From assembly GCF_047675955.1 (NCBI RefSeq), contig NC_132909.1, positions 41,777,931 through 41,841,930 of the forward strand: a stretch of DNA of 64,000 nt, in the 5' to 3' direction. The notes under the pieces were generated by a model. It was not told the origin of the DNA and made no database searches. It saw nothing but the letters and a program-made list of their open reading frames with translations. Both the position numbers and the translations under genes were made by a program. Position 1 is the first letter of the stretch. Each line of letters starts with the position of its first letter. Below, piece by piece: positions 23,851 to 36,300 of this stretch. The DNA comes from Chlorocebus sabaeus. Its lineage: Eukaryota; Chordata; Mammalia; Primates; Cercopithecidae.

Positions 23851-25540
23851 TTGGTAGGCCAGCCAGGAGCAGAGATGGCAGATTTACTGTCTCCTTTGCC
23901 TGTGGGGCTGGAGCCCTGATTCAAGGGAAACCTGGGACCCAGGTGCTGCTGGGAGAACTTCAGCCCGGAGGGGAAATCAGCTCTCCCATGACCTGGCATC
24001 CCTAACCAGCAGTGCAATGGAGCCTGAGAAGGGCTACAGGATGATTCCAGAAACAGCGCACTTCAGGAACCACAGTAAGTTATTGAGGTCCAAGGCAGGA
24101 CCCGTCTGATAAGGACAGAAGGGGAGCCTGATCATCTCCTGGAGTGTAACTAGTAGTCTGACCCAGAGAGGCTTGGGGCAGCGAGAGGGGCTTGCCAATT
24201 CAGATGAATCTCACACCTCAACCAACACAGGATGCAAGAGTGGCTTGCTTAGTTGGTTAGGTAAAGGAAACTGGGGTGGTGAGAGTGGCTCACCACCCCA
24301 ATTAGGAACACAGGAACTGGGAACAGGGACGTATATAAAAGCGTGTGAAAGAGATGGTTTCAGGAGAAACCAATGCAACGAGTGATGTGGGGAGTCACAG
24401 ATCTCTTAGCATAGACTGTGTGCCCCAAGCAAAGTGTGGGGCTGCCCCGGTGAACTGTATACGGCCAATAGGAGTTGCCCCACAGCTCAGAGTTGGGGTG
24501 GGAATAAGGACCTCTCCAAAGCCAAGCAGCATCTGAAAACACCGGTAATTGGGGATGGTCTGGTCAGTCTGAGGCAAAAGGAAGAGTGGGTGTGCTGCCT
24601 AGTTAAGGGAGGAAGTGGGAGTAAAGTCATCAAAGTCCACTCCACTGGAGCGCAGGTTACAGAACTTTAAAGAAGGTTTTACAGGGAATTACGGAGCTGT
24701 AAAACGCCCCAGAGGTTAAGAACTCTCTGTGAAATAGAACTACCTTCTTTTAGTGTTGGATGGCTGACCGAAGGAACTATAGATAGGAAAACAATTGGCC
24801 GTGTACTTAACGTAGTGGTGGGATACAGGACAGCCTCGGTATCCAGATCAGTTTCCTTATATTGACTCGTGGTTAAATACAGCACAAACAAGACCAGCTT
24901 TAATCCAGCCCTGTTTAGCAGCTTATTGCAAAACACTTGTGGCCCGAGCCAAGCCAAAAATGAAAGTAAGAGCAGCTTCGCCAGCAGACAGAGTTAAAGA
25001 AGAAGTCCCAGAGGGAGCAAGAAAGCCAGTTTTGCAGGAGCTGCCAGAGGGAATAAAGATTCCTACTCCATATGTCACAGCCTACCCCCCTTTACTGAAG
25101 TCAGCAGCCCCCTGGGAGCCAGATTCAGGAGCTAGCACACCCAACTCTCACGCTGAAGGGAAAGATGGAGCCTTGAGAGGCCAGGGAAAGAAGTCAAGGT
25201 AGTCAAGCAGGCTGTCTCAGATCTGGCTGTGCTTGATGTATGCAAATGCCTCTCAGGGAGACACAAGGACCCATTTATTAAGATAACCAAGGCCAAATCC
25301 AAGGGTGGCAATGTACTTTCATCTCTCAGCCCTTTTCAACCACTGATCTCTTAAACTGGAAACACCATACTCCCTCCTATATGGAGAAGCCCCAAGCTCT
25401 TATAGATCTGATGCAGTCATCTTTCTGACACAGAATCTAACCTGACCAGACTGCAGGCAGCAGCTTCTCATGCTGTGTAACACTAAGGAGCACAGGAAAG
25501 TAACCTAGGCAGCTCTCTGCTTGCTTGAATAACCCAGTAG
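23851..25540 (+). mobile_element. Class I (gammaretrovirus-like) ERV interior, gag remnant
   Basis: The sequence downstream of the LTR looks like a leader, then a matrix-type gag piece around 24845-25205. It encodes a segment ending LAAYCKTL and then a proline-rich stretch with PTPYVTAYPPLL that resembles the end of matrix in ERV1 elements. No pol or env was recognised before the Alu at 25568, so the element is truncated. The ORF from 24939 is a remnant rather than a host gene. Confidence 0.55.
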
Positions 25541-26990
25541 GCAATAACAATTCTATAGTTATAGAATTTTGAGACAGAGTCTCACACTGTCACCTGGGCT
25601 GGAGTACAGTGGCACGATCTCGGCTCACTGCAACCTCCACCTTTCAGGTTCCAGTGATTCTCCTGCCTCAGCCTCCTAAGTAACTGGGATTACAGGTGCC
25701 TGCCACCACGCCCAGCTAATTGTTTGTATTTTTAGCAGAGACAGGGTTTCATTATGTTGGTCAGGCTGGTCTCGAACTCCCGACCTGGTGATCCACCCAT
25801 CTCGGCCTCCCAAAGTGCTGGGATTACAGGCGTGAGCCACCGCACCTGGCCATAATTGTACATTTTAAAATAAGTAAAAGTGTAGAATTGGGTTGTTTGT
25901 AATACAAAGGAATAAGTGCTAGAGGTGATAGATACCACATGTATCCCAATGTGATTATTATATATCGTATTTGTGTATCAAAATATGCCATATATGGCAT
26001 AAGTATATACACTCATGTACCCACAAAAATTAAGAAAAATAAATTTAAATGATTAAAATAAGAATAAAAATTTAACCTATAAAAACAATATTCTTTAACT
26101 TATTTGCAGTTTGAAGCCACTGGCAAAAGAGATGACTACAGATGTTAGTCCATTATGCTACCAAATAGTATACTACCACCATCTTTTACCTATGCCTTTT
26201 GGTAAGGTGGAAAAGGTTAACCTTTTTGGCATAGTAACACTTCATTGAATGCACAATAAAAATGTTGAAACAGTTACATTTACACATAATTTAAAATTTT
26301 AAAAATGTACTGCATTTTATCATATAAAAGCACAATTAGTACAACATACAAATATACTACTAGTTTTCTCATAATGCAAAAGAATATTACTCTTAACACC
26401 TTACTCGTGCATCACTCAATAGTATAAGTTAACCACAAAGAACCTCTCCACTTAGATTTTCATCATACATCTTACATTTTAATACTTACTCATCCATAAA
26501 AAAGATAATAAATGCCCTCCTAATGAAAAAGAATCTCTCATACCTCTGATGCAGCAACAAATGATAACATGTTTTCACAAGTCAGGAATGAAGAAACAGC
26601 AGAAAATAAAGAGTTGAGTTACATCATTTGCTTTTCAAAAAACCTGTAATTTTTTCAAGAATGTATGATCTGAATATAGTTATTACTCTGCAAATCTTTT
26701 ACTCCTAACACTATATACAAATAACTTTTCTACCAACTTTAGTTTTATTTTATATACTCAGAACTCTGATTTAGAATATTCGAAGTGTCAGTTCCTCATA
26801 TATTTCTACTATAAATTCTGGTATTTACATAGACTTAAATTTGGATTGAATTTTTTTATTTTTACTACATCTTTGAAAATATATTTTAGTATAAACTCTG
26901 GTATTTGCTAAGCTGTAGTTTTTGAAAAAGTCTTTTCCCAAATTTATTACATTTGCAAGACAATTCTCCAATATAAATTCCCTGATGTTG
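25530..26990 (-). repeat. ZNF 3'-end sequence, minus-strand member of an inverted duplicate pair
   Basis: On the minus strand this stretch begins in a last decayed finger (AACATCAGGGAATTTATATT) and continues into A/T-rich DNA that matches 11443-13378 on the plus strand. Shared stretches include AACTAAAGTTGG, GAGTGATGCA, AATGCAGTACATTT and AATAAGTTAAAGAATATTGT. Similarity by eye is about 80-85 percent. The distal part resembles an L1 3' UTR. An Alu (25568-25851) is present only in this copy. Confidence 0.75.
25568..25851 (-). mobile_element. Alu
   Basis: Splits the L1-like end of the ZNF 3' duplicate. Lacks a T-run head. Confidence 0.93.
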
Positions 26991-28485
26991 AATAAAGTTT
27001 GAGCAACCCCTTCAGTTTTTCTCTAGTACAAAATGTAGACAATAAGATCCAATACAAGTACTACAACCTTTTATGTTTGTAATGTTCGTCTTTAATATAC
27101 TCTCCTTCACTTTAAAGGATAATATTTTCTGAAAGATCTTTTGACAGTAATTGTACTTGTCATGCTTTTATTAAGCATGAACTCTCTGGTGTTAAGATGT
27201 GAGCAGATACTGACGTCTTTTTCATAGTCTATATTTGTACAATTTTTCTCAAATATAAATGATTTTCTGTGCAATAAGATGTATTAGTTAAAAATTTTGC
27301 CACATTGTTCTCACTTGTAGGAATTTTTTCCAGTATATTACCTATAATCAAGTGTGACAACCATTTAAATACTTTGTTACATTCTCCACATTTCTAGGAT
27401 TTCTCACTAATATGATTTCTTTTATGGTTAGAAAAGTTTGAGGTGTTGTCAGAAGCATTGCCACATCTTTCTGGTTTGTAGAGTTTCTCTCCAGTATGAA
27501 TTATCTCATGTGTGTTAAGAACTGAGGACTAGTTAAAGCCTTTGCCGTATTTTTCACAATCATAGGGTTTCTCTCCAGTATGAATTTTCTTATGTTTAGT
27601 AAAACTTGATGACTGGTTAAAGGCTTTGTCACATTCTTCACATTTGTAGGGTTTCTCTCCTGTATGAATTATTTTGTTCAATAAGGTTTGAGGACTTGTT
27701 AAAAGCTTTGCCACATTCTTCACAGTTGTACGGTTTATCTCCATCATTATGTTTAGTAGGAGTTGAGGACTGGATAAAGGCTTTACCACATTCTTCACAT
27801 TTCTAAGATTTTTCTCCAGTATTAGTTATCTTATGTTTAGTAAGGTTTGAAAATTGGTTAAAAGCTTTGCCACATTTTTCACATTTGTAGGGTTTTTCTC
27901 CAGCATGAATTATCTAATGTGTAACAAGCATTGAGGATTGGTTAAAAGGTTTGCCACATTTTTCACATTTGTAGGGCTTCTCTCAAGTATAAACTATCTT
28001 ATGTGCAGTAAGTTGGACAGGCTAAAGGCTTTGCCACATTCCTCACGTTTGTAGGTTTTCTCTCCAGTATGAATTATCTTATGTTTAGTAATGGACAAGG
28101 ATTTGTTAAAAGCTTTGCCACATTCTTCACATTTGTATAATTTCTCTCCTTTATGAATTATTTTATGTTTAGTAAGGTATAAGAATCAGTAAAAAGCTTT
28201 GAGACATTCTTCATATTTGTAGGGTTTCCTTCCAGCATGAATTATCTTATACGTAGGCGGGGTTGAGAAGTGGTTAAAAGCTTTGTCACATTCTTCACAT
28301 CTGTAGGATTTCTCTCCAATATGAATTATATTTAGTAAGGTATAAGAATTAATAGAAATCTTTGCCACATTCTTCACATTTGTATGGTTCCTCTCCAGCA
28401 TGAATTATCTTATGTGTAGTAAGGGTGAAGTTCTGATTAAAAGCTTTGCCACATTCTTTAAGGGAAGAGGCTTTTGCCACATTCT
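26880..28485 (-). pseudogene. Decayed zinc-finger units continuing past the stop codon
   Basis: Reading on the gene strand, 84-bp finger-like units continue for about 1.6 kb after the stop at 28486, but with stops and shifted frames. Recognisable pieces include TGEKPYKCEECDKAF and TGEKPYDCEKYGKGF near 27540-27660, and IGEKSYRCEECDKAF and RKPYKYEECLKAF near 28200-28310. The switch coincides with a one-base shift relative to the finger consensus just after HIGIHTEE. This is either an ancestral longer array truncated by the shift or an array extension that was never translated. It would now form 3' UTR if transcription extends this far. Confidence 0.85.
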
Positions 28486-30392
28486 TCACATTTGTAGAAT
28501 CTCTTCAGTATGAATTCCAATGTGAATTATCTTATGTCTACTAAGATGTGAAGACCGCCTAAAAGCTTTGCCACATTGTTCACATTTGTAGGGTTTGTCT
28601 CCAGTATGAATTAGCTTATGTTTAGTAAGGTTTGAGGAATGGTTAAAAGCTTTGCCACATTCTTCACATTTGCAGGGTTTCTTTCCAGTATGAATTATCT
28701 TATGCGTATTAAGGTTTGAGAATCGGTAGAAAGTTTTGCCACATTCTTCACATTTGTAGGGTTTCTCTTCAGTATGAATTATCTTATGTTTAGTAAGGGT
28801 TGAGAATATACTAAAGGCTTTGCCACATGATTCACATTTGTAGGGTTTCTGTCCACCATGAACATGCTTATGCCCAGCGAGGTGTGAGGACTGCTTAAAA
28901 GCTTTGCCACATTCTTCACATTTGTAGGGTTTTTCTCCAGTATGAGTTTTCTTATGTATACTAAGGACTGAAGATCGGTTAAAAGCTTTGCCACATTCTT
29001 CACATTTGTAGGGTTTCTCTTCAGTATGAATTATCTTATGTTTAGTAAGTGTTGAGAATTCACTAAAGGATTTGCCACATTCTTTACATTTGTAGGGTTT
29101 CTGTCCAGTATGAATTCTCTTATGTGTAGTAAGGTGTGAGGACCGATTAAAAGCTTTGCCACATTCTTCACATTTGTACGGTTTTTCTCCAGTATGAATT
29201 ATTTTATGTATAGTAAGGGTTGAAGATCGCTTAAAAGCTTTGCCACATTCTTCACATTTGTAGGGTTTTTCTCCAGTATGAATTATTTTATGTATAGTAA
29301 GGGTTGAAGATTGTTTAAAAGCTTTACCACATTCTTCACATTTGTAGGGTTTCTCTTCAGTATGAATTATCTTGTGGTTAGTAAGGGTTGAAGATCGTTT
29401 AAAAGCTTTGCCACATTCTTCACATTTGTAGGGTTTCTCTTCTGTATGAATTATCTTATGTTTAGTAAGGATTGAGAATATACTAAAGGTTTTGCCACAT
29501 TCTTCACATTTGTATGGTTTCTCTCCAGTATTAATTCTTTTATGTGTAGTAAGGTGTGAGGACTCCTTATAAGCTCTGCCATATTCTTCACATCTGTGGG
29601 GTTTCTCTTCAGTGTGAATTATCTTATGTTTAGTAAGGGTTGAGAAAACACTAAAGGCTTTGCCACATTCTTCACATTTATAGGGTTTTTCTCCAGTATG
29701 AATTATCTTATGTCTAGTAAGGGCTGAAGATCGGTTAAAAGCTTTGCCACATTCTTCACATTTGTAGGGTTTCTCTCCAGTATGAATTAACTTATGCCTA
29801 GTAAGGTGTGAGAATTGGTAGAAAGCTGTGCCACATTCTTCACATTTGTAGGATTTCTGTCCAGTATGAATTCTCTTATGTGTAGAAAGGTTTGAGTCCT
29901 GGTTAAAAGCTTTGCTACATTCTTCATATTTGTAGGATTTCTTTCCAGTATGAACCCTCCTGTGTCTAGTAAGGGTTGAGAACCAGATAAACGCTTTGCC
30001 ACATTCTTCACATTGGTAAGAATTCTCTCTAATATGAATTCTTTTATGCTGACATAGGTGTAAAAGCATGCAAAATGATTTGCCACATTTTTTACATTTG
30101 AAAGGTTTCTTTCTAGTATGTTTTGTGTTATGTCTATTTGAATTTAAAAATTTGTGGAAGACTTTCACATATTTATCACATTGAAATATTTTTCTTTGGG
30201 TAGTTGTCAAACACAGGTTTAGTTCATTATAACCTTCTTTGTGCACATTACACTCATTCACACTTTTACAGCCTTTTCTTAACTGTAAATCCTTGTGTCC
30301 ACATTTTACATATTCTCTCAGTATCACTTTTTGAAAAGAATCTTTAATGCCTGGCCCTGGGCAAAGGTCTTCAGCAAAATGAGAACATATAA
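28486..30392 (-). CDS. Coding exon 4: spacer and 19-finger C2H2 array
   Basis: The acceptor TTTCTTTCAG precedes TTATATGTTC, so the exon begins VICSHFAEDL. After a ~97-residue spacer with one vestigial finger (FQCDKYVKVF, second Cys lost), 19 units of C-x2-C-x12-H-x3-H run without a gap. Finger 3 has its first Cys replaced (YKYEEC). Finger 7 has its second Cys replaced (CEEY) and its last His changed to Asn. The other 17 keep all four ligands. Several linkers are TEEKP rather than TGEKP, and helices of the FSTLTK type recur at units 6, 8, 13 and 16, pointing to block duplication within the array. The last unit ends HIGIHTEEILQM and a stop. Confidence 0.95.
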
Positions 30393-33300
30393 CTGAAAGA
30401 AATAAAAATATCAAATTACTCCACTTACTAGACTCAGATAAACATAGATTACAAATCTAACCTATAATATTATACAAACTACATAAACAAGATAGCATAG
30501 CAAAATACCAAAGGCTCTAATTCTTTATAGACATATATATGTAACAAAAACATCTGAGAAAAAATTATAAATGAGTTAAGTGTTTGAAGCACCCCAGGTA
30601 AGCACAAAGTGACACAGAAGGGAAGAGCTAAAGTTTGTTACATTCACCCAACATGGCTATTCCAGGTCCCCAATATAACATAATGCTTTTAGAAGTAAAT
30701 TGCCAGCCAGATGCAGTGGCTCAACCTGTAATCTCAGCTACTTGGGAGGCTAAGGTACCAGTGAACCAAGATCGCACTATTGCACTCCAGCCTGGGGAAC
30801 AGAGCGAGAATAAATCTCAAAAAAAAAAAAGAAAAGAAAAAAAGAGGTAAATTTCCAACTTTTGATTTTTTTTAAAAAAGACAAGTAAAACGCTGGCTCA
30901 AACTTATTACTTGCTTGTCTGGGCTTTTCCAGACACTGGTTTCTGTCTCCTATGATACATAGTGCAAAAAGAAATGGTGCTTTACTTTGGAATGACAGTT
31001 TGAGTATGCTGAGACCAAAGGTAAATGTTACAGCAGTAGAGACACTGCAGTACCACAGAAAGAAAACAGGGGTAGCAAGTGATTACTGAGTATTAAGAAA
31101 AAAGATGACTAGGGGTCAGGCGTGGTGGCTCACGCACATAATCCCAGCACTTTGGGAGGCCTAGGCAGGTGGATCACGAGGTCAAGAGATTGAGACTATG
31201 CTGGCCAACATGGTGAAACCCCATCTCTACTAAAAATACAAAAATTAGCTGGGCATGGTGGCATTTATCTGTAGTCCTAGCTATTCAGGAGGCTGTGGCA
31301 GGAGAATCACTTGAATCTGGGAGGCAGAGGTTGCAGTGAACCGAGATCACACCACTGTACTCCTGCCTGGTGACAGACTGAGACTCCATTTCCAAAAAAA
31401 AAAAAAAAAAAAAAAAGACGAATAATTTCCTTTAACTAAAAAATAAACACAAAATTTCAGATAAGACAGACTGAAAGAACATGCTCTTGAGAGACTCTCA
31501 GAATCTCTAATTCAGACAACTGTTCAAAGTATGCCAGGAGAAAGCCATATTACAAAGATTGTGACAGGTAACTTTTTAATGTTCAAATTTTGATAAAAGA
31601 TTATTACAATGTGGCCAGGTGCAGTAGCTCATACCTGTAATCCCAGCACTATAGGAGGCTGAGGTGGGCGGATCACCTGAAGTCAAGAGTTTGACACCAG
31701 CCTGACCAACATAGAGAAACCCTGTCTCTACTAAAAATACAAAATTAGTCTGGCATGGTGGCAGGCACCAGAAATCCCATCTACTTGGGAGTCTGAGGCA
31801 GGAGAATTGCTTGAACCTGGGAAGTAGAAGTTGTGGTGGGTGGAGATCATGCCATTGCACCCTAGCCTGGGCAGAAGAGCAAAACTCTGTCTCAAAAAAT
31901 AAATAAATAAAATAAAATTTTGAGGAAGAAACAATAAAAAATGAAATAAACTGAGTAATACTCAATGAGTGAAATATGAACACAGAGAACTATAGAAAAT
32001 CAGAAAACTAGAAATAAGAAAAAAAAATTTAAAATATTAGAAAAACAAATTATGGAGGTAAAAAATATTAAAAAACTGAAAAATCTTGAAAAATGATGTA
32101 AAAATAAAAAAGCCCAACAAACAAACTGGGATACAAGCAAAGATATTTATATCAAACACATATGTAAGCACAATTGTAAAAGTCACAGAAAAGGGAATCT
32201 TGGGAGCTACAAGATAAAAGTGATGTGTTGGCTGGGTGCAGAGGCTCATGCCTGTAATCCCAGCACTTTGGGAGGCGGAGGCATGCCGATCATCTGAGTT
32301 TGGGAGTTCAAGACCAGCCTGACCAACATGGGGGAACCCATCTGTACTAAAAGCACAAACTTAGCTGGGTGTGATGATGCCTGCCTGTAATCCCAGCTAC
32401 GCGGGAGGCTGAGGCAGGAGAATTGCCTGAACCAAGGAGGCAGGGGTTGCAGTGAGCTGAGATTGCACCATTGTACTTAGCCTGGGCAACAAGAATGAAA
32501 CTTCATTTCAAAAAAAAAAAGTGTTATTTGCAACAATACTCTTATGAGATAGCCAGTGGATTCTCAACAAAAATTTTGCAGGCCAGAAGGAGACTGTGTG
32601 AAATAGTCAAAGTTCTGAAAAAAATTAACTATCAAGTATTTATAATACCATCACCAAGTCTGTCCTGCAAAATAAAAAGAAAAAAAACTTCAAAACTAAC
32701 CAAATTCTAAAGAAGTATATTGGCACTCTTACATATAAAAGGTGCTGAAAGCAGTTGCTTCCAATGAAAATAACAAGACTCAACAAAACGACATAAAATC
32801 GTATTAAAATACATTATTTTCTGGGAAAGATATGCACATACACAAAAACAAATTTCTTAGCACAAAAAATACATCTATATAGATACACAAAGCAAAATAA
32901 GAAAGAAGTAAAAGCATATCAAAATAAAAATAAAGACACAAAGAGAAAATGTGGGACAAAGATACAAGAATCAAATAGAACAATAAACATTAGTAAGTCT
33001 CTTTGTTTCAGAAAACTTTGTGTCTGTACAGGCAGAAGAGATTATGATCATGTAGTACAGAAGCCTGTGTTGGTAAAGGAGACAAGTTCCTGCTACACAT
33101 TCAGTGTCTGGGGTTGAGATAAGCCAGAAGTCTTCTAGGCACCTGTGTATATTCTTGGCCGAAAACTCTAGGGGCAAAGCTGTTGTGGGCATAATTCCGG
33201 AGGGTAAAACATTGCCCTGGGAGAAGAGTGGCCATGTCAATTTTTAGTGGGTATGGTCAAGAGTGGGTCACAATCATGTGGGCACCAAAGTAGGGAGAGG

Positions 33301-36300
33301 AAATAAGTTCTCGGAATATTTTTACTCTCTTTTCCCTCTCTCCCTAGGAGACCAAGAATAACAGGACAATGTACAGTGTGACAGCCTGTGTGCAGAACAA
33401 AGCTTCACTTCCCTCAGACACCTGAAGTCTCCCTCCAGCCCAGGCCTGTGATAGTTAATACTGAGTGTCAACTTGATTGAAGGATGAAAAGTATTGATCC
33501 TGGATGTGTCTTTGAGGGTGTTGCCAAAGGAGATTAACATTTGAGTCAGTGGGTTGGGAAAGGCAGACCCACCCTTAATCTGGGTGGGCACCATCTAATC
33601 AGCTGCCAGCACAACCAGGATATAAAAGCAGGCAGGAAAACATGAAAAGGTTACATTGGCCTAGCTTCCCAGCCTTCATCTTTCTCTGGGATGGATGCTT
33701 CCTTCCCTCAAACACTGCACTCCAAGTTCTTCAGTTTTGGGACTCAGACTGGTTCTTTTTGCTCCTCAGCTTGCAGATGGCCTACAGTGGGACCTTGTGA
33801 TCATGTGAGTTAATACTAAATGAACTCCCCTTTGTACATATATATCCATCCTATTAGTTTTGTCCCTCTAGAGAACCCAAACAGAAGGCCCCTGTGGTAG
33901 CTCTCGTCTAACAAAAAAAGTTGTTGTTTGCTGAACACCAATCAATTATCCAACACCAACTGGCTGTCCAACAACTCAATTCTGACACCACCCAGAGTCA
34001 ACACAGAATCCACAAGTTCAGGACTCAGTCCCACAACACTGTCCCAACTACAGATGCCAGTCACATGGCTCTGGATAATCATCTTTATTTCCGAACTACT
34101 GCTAACAAGCCAAGGTCTTCCACATCTTCCTCCTCAAGTTCAATAATTTGATAGGCTACACAGAGAACTCAGCAAAACACTGAACTTACATGTTGGGAAC
34201 AGGCCCCCCAAAATCTGGCCATAAACTGGCCCCCAAACTGGCCATAAACAAAATCTCTGCAGCACTGTGACATATTCATGATGGCCATAACGCCCAAGTT
34301 GGGAGGTTGTGGGTTTACCAGAATGAGGGCAAGGAACACCTGACCCACCCAGGGTGGAGAACCACATAAAGGCATTCTTAAACCAGAAACAATAGCATGA
34401 GTGATCTGTGCCTTAAGGACATGCTCCTGCTGCAGATAACTAGGCTAACCCATCCCTTTATTTCAGCCCATCCCTTCATTTCCCATAAGGGATACTTTTA
34501 GTTAATCTAGTATCTATAGAAACAATTCTAATGACTGGCTTGCTTTTAATAAATACGTGGGTAAATCTCTGTTTGGGACTCTCAGCTCTGAAGGCTGAGG
34601 CCTGTGATTTCCACTTCACACCTCTATATTTCTGTGTGTGTCTTTAATACCTCTAGCGCTACTGGGTTAGGGTCTCCCCAACCGAGGTAGTCTCAGTAAG
34701 TTGCGTCCATCATGGGGGCTCGAATCCAGGTCGAAGGGTCACTGGAGCAACGATTGGAGAATGTCTTAAAACAATTCCCATGGCGAGTAAGAAGGGGAGC
34801 TTGGAAGCATCAGGGTAACAATGGGACAAATGTGGACCCTGGTTCCTTCCTCCTTGTAACTTTTCCACACTGATAATGAGGAGGAAGGAGAGTATAACGA
34901 AGTAACAGAAGAGGTTATAGACCAGGTTTATTTGCCAGCTAAAGTGGCACAGGAGGGAGAGGTTCATCCCTACCCTTCTGCACCCCCTCATTATTATTTT
35001 GAAGAAAAAGAGTGGCCTGACCCTCCAGATCTTTCTTTTCTGGAGGACACTGGGCAAAAACTAGTTGCCGCAGTTAACTGTTCGAGCAGTGCCTTGAGCC
35101 ACCACTCTTAATTCTCTTCAGGCAGGAATTCAACAAGCTAGACGAGAGGGTGATAGAGAGGCTTGGCAGTTCCTTGTTAGAATACACCCCCCAGATCAAC
35201 AGGGAAATATAGCTACATTTGAGTCTTTTCCTTTTAAAATACTCAAGGAGTTTAAACAAGCTATTAATCAGTATGGACCAGGTTCTCCTTTTGTAATGGG
35301 ATCGTTAAAGAATATTGCTGTTTCCAGTCAGATGATTCCTACTAACTGGGATACTCTTACTCGAGATTTTCTAACTCCTGCTCAGTTCTTACAATTTAAA
35401 ACTTGGTGAGCAGATGAAGCTTCCATTCAGGCTGCTCGCAATGCCCAGGCCCAACCTCAAATTAATATAACTGCAGACCAACTTTTGGGGTTTGATGGCT
35501 GGGTTGGTTTAGATGCACAAGTGGTCATGCAGGATGATGCCATAGAATAGCTTATAGGAGTGTGTATTAGAGCTTGGGAAAAAATCACTTCATGTGGAGA
35601 ACAATACCCTTCCTTCAGTGTTGTTAAACAGGGACCAAAAGAACCATGCATGGATTTTATAGCTTAGTTACAGGAGTCTCTTAAAAAGGTGATTGCAGAT
35701 TTGGCTGCTCAGGATATAGTGTTGCAGTTATTACTTTTCAACAATGCTAATCCCGATTGCCAGGCTGCTGTGTGACCTATCAGAGGGAAAGCACATTTAG
35801 TTGATTATATCAAGGCCTGTGATGGTATCAGAAGTAATCTGCACAAGGCCACTCTGCTAGCACACACAGTGGCAGGGCTGAGAGTGGATAAAGGAAATAA
35901 TCCGTTTCCTGGAGCTTGTTTTAACTGTGGGAAACATGGTCATACTAAAAAAGAATGTAGAAAAAATCAGCGAGTCAGGCTGCCAGATAGGGGAAAAAAG
36001 AAAACTGCTGATCCTGAAGTATGTCCAAAATCTAAAAAAGGAAAACATTGGGTTAATCACTGTCACTCTAAGTTTGATAAAGATGGGAACCAGATTTTGG
36101 GAAATGCCATGAGGGGCCCATCACAGGCCCCGTTCAAAACTGGGGCATTTCCAGCTCGGGCCATTCCCTCATCCCTGTACATTGTCTGTCCCCCGCCACA
36201 GCTGGTATTGCTGCAGTAGATTTATGCTGCACAAAAGCTGTGAGCCTTCTGCCTGGGGAACCCCTGCAAAAGCTCCCAACAGCAGCAGTCTGTGGACCTT

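Larger units (their letters stand above)
31419..33000 (+). mobile_element. Probable old L1 (L1M-type) fragment, split by two Alus
   Basis: GGATTCTCAACAAAAATTTT, GCAGGCCAGAAGGAGACTGTG and following A-rich text match a known internal L1M segment. The pieces at 31419-31611 and 31920-32229 are plausibly the same element but weaker. Confidence 0.5.

Noticed and set aside
24173..24670. Cluster of short open frames on both strands as novel genes
   Set aside because: They lie in the leader/gag region of a truncated class I ERV and show no coding motif.
27529..27798. 89-codon minus-strand frame with two finger-like units as a separate ZNF gene
   Set aside because: Part of the decayed continuation of the finger array; no KRAB or start context, and neighbouring units are broken.
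28486..30100. Regular 84-bp repeats resembling a CRISPR or satellite array
   Set aside because: The period is 28 codons and every unit encodes a C2H2 finger; this is the finger exon in a primate genome.
35869..36219. 116-codon frame with a zinc knuckle as a host CCHC protein
   Set aside because: Position and order between capsid and dUTPase identify it as proviral nucleocapsid.
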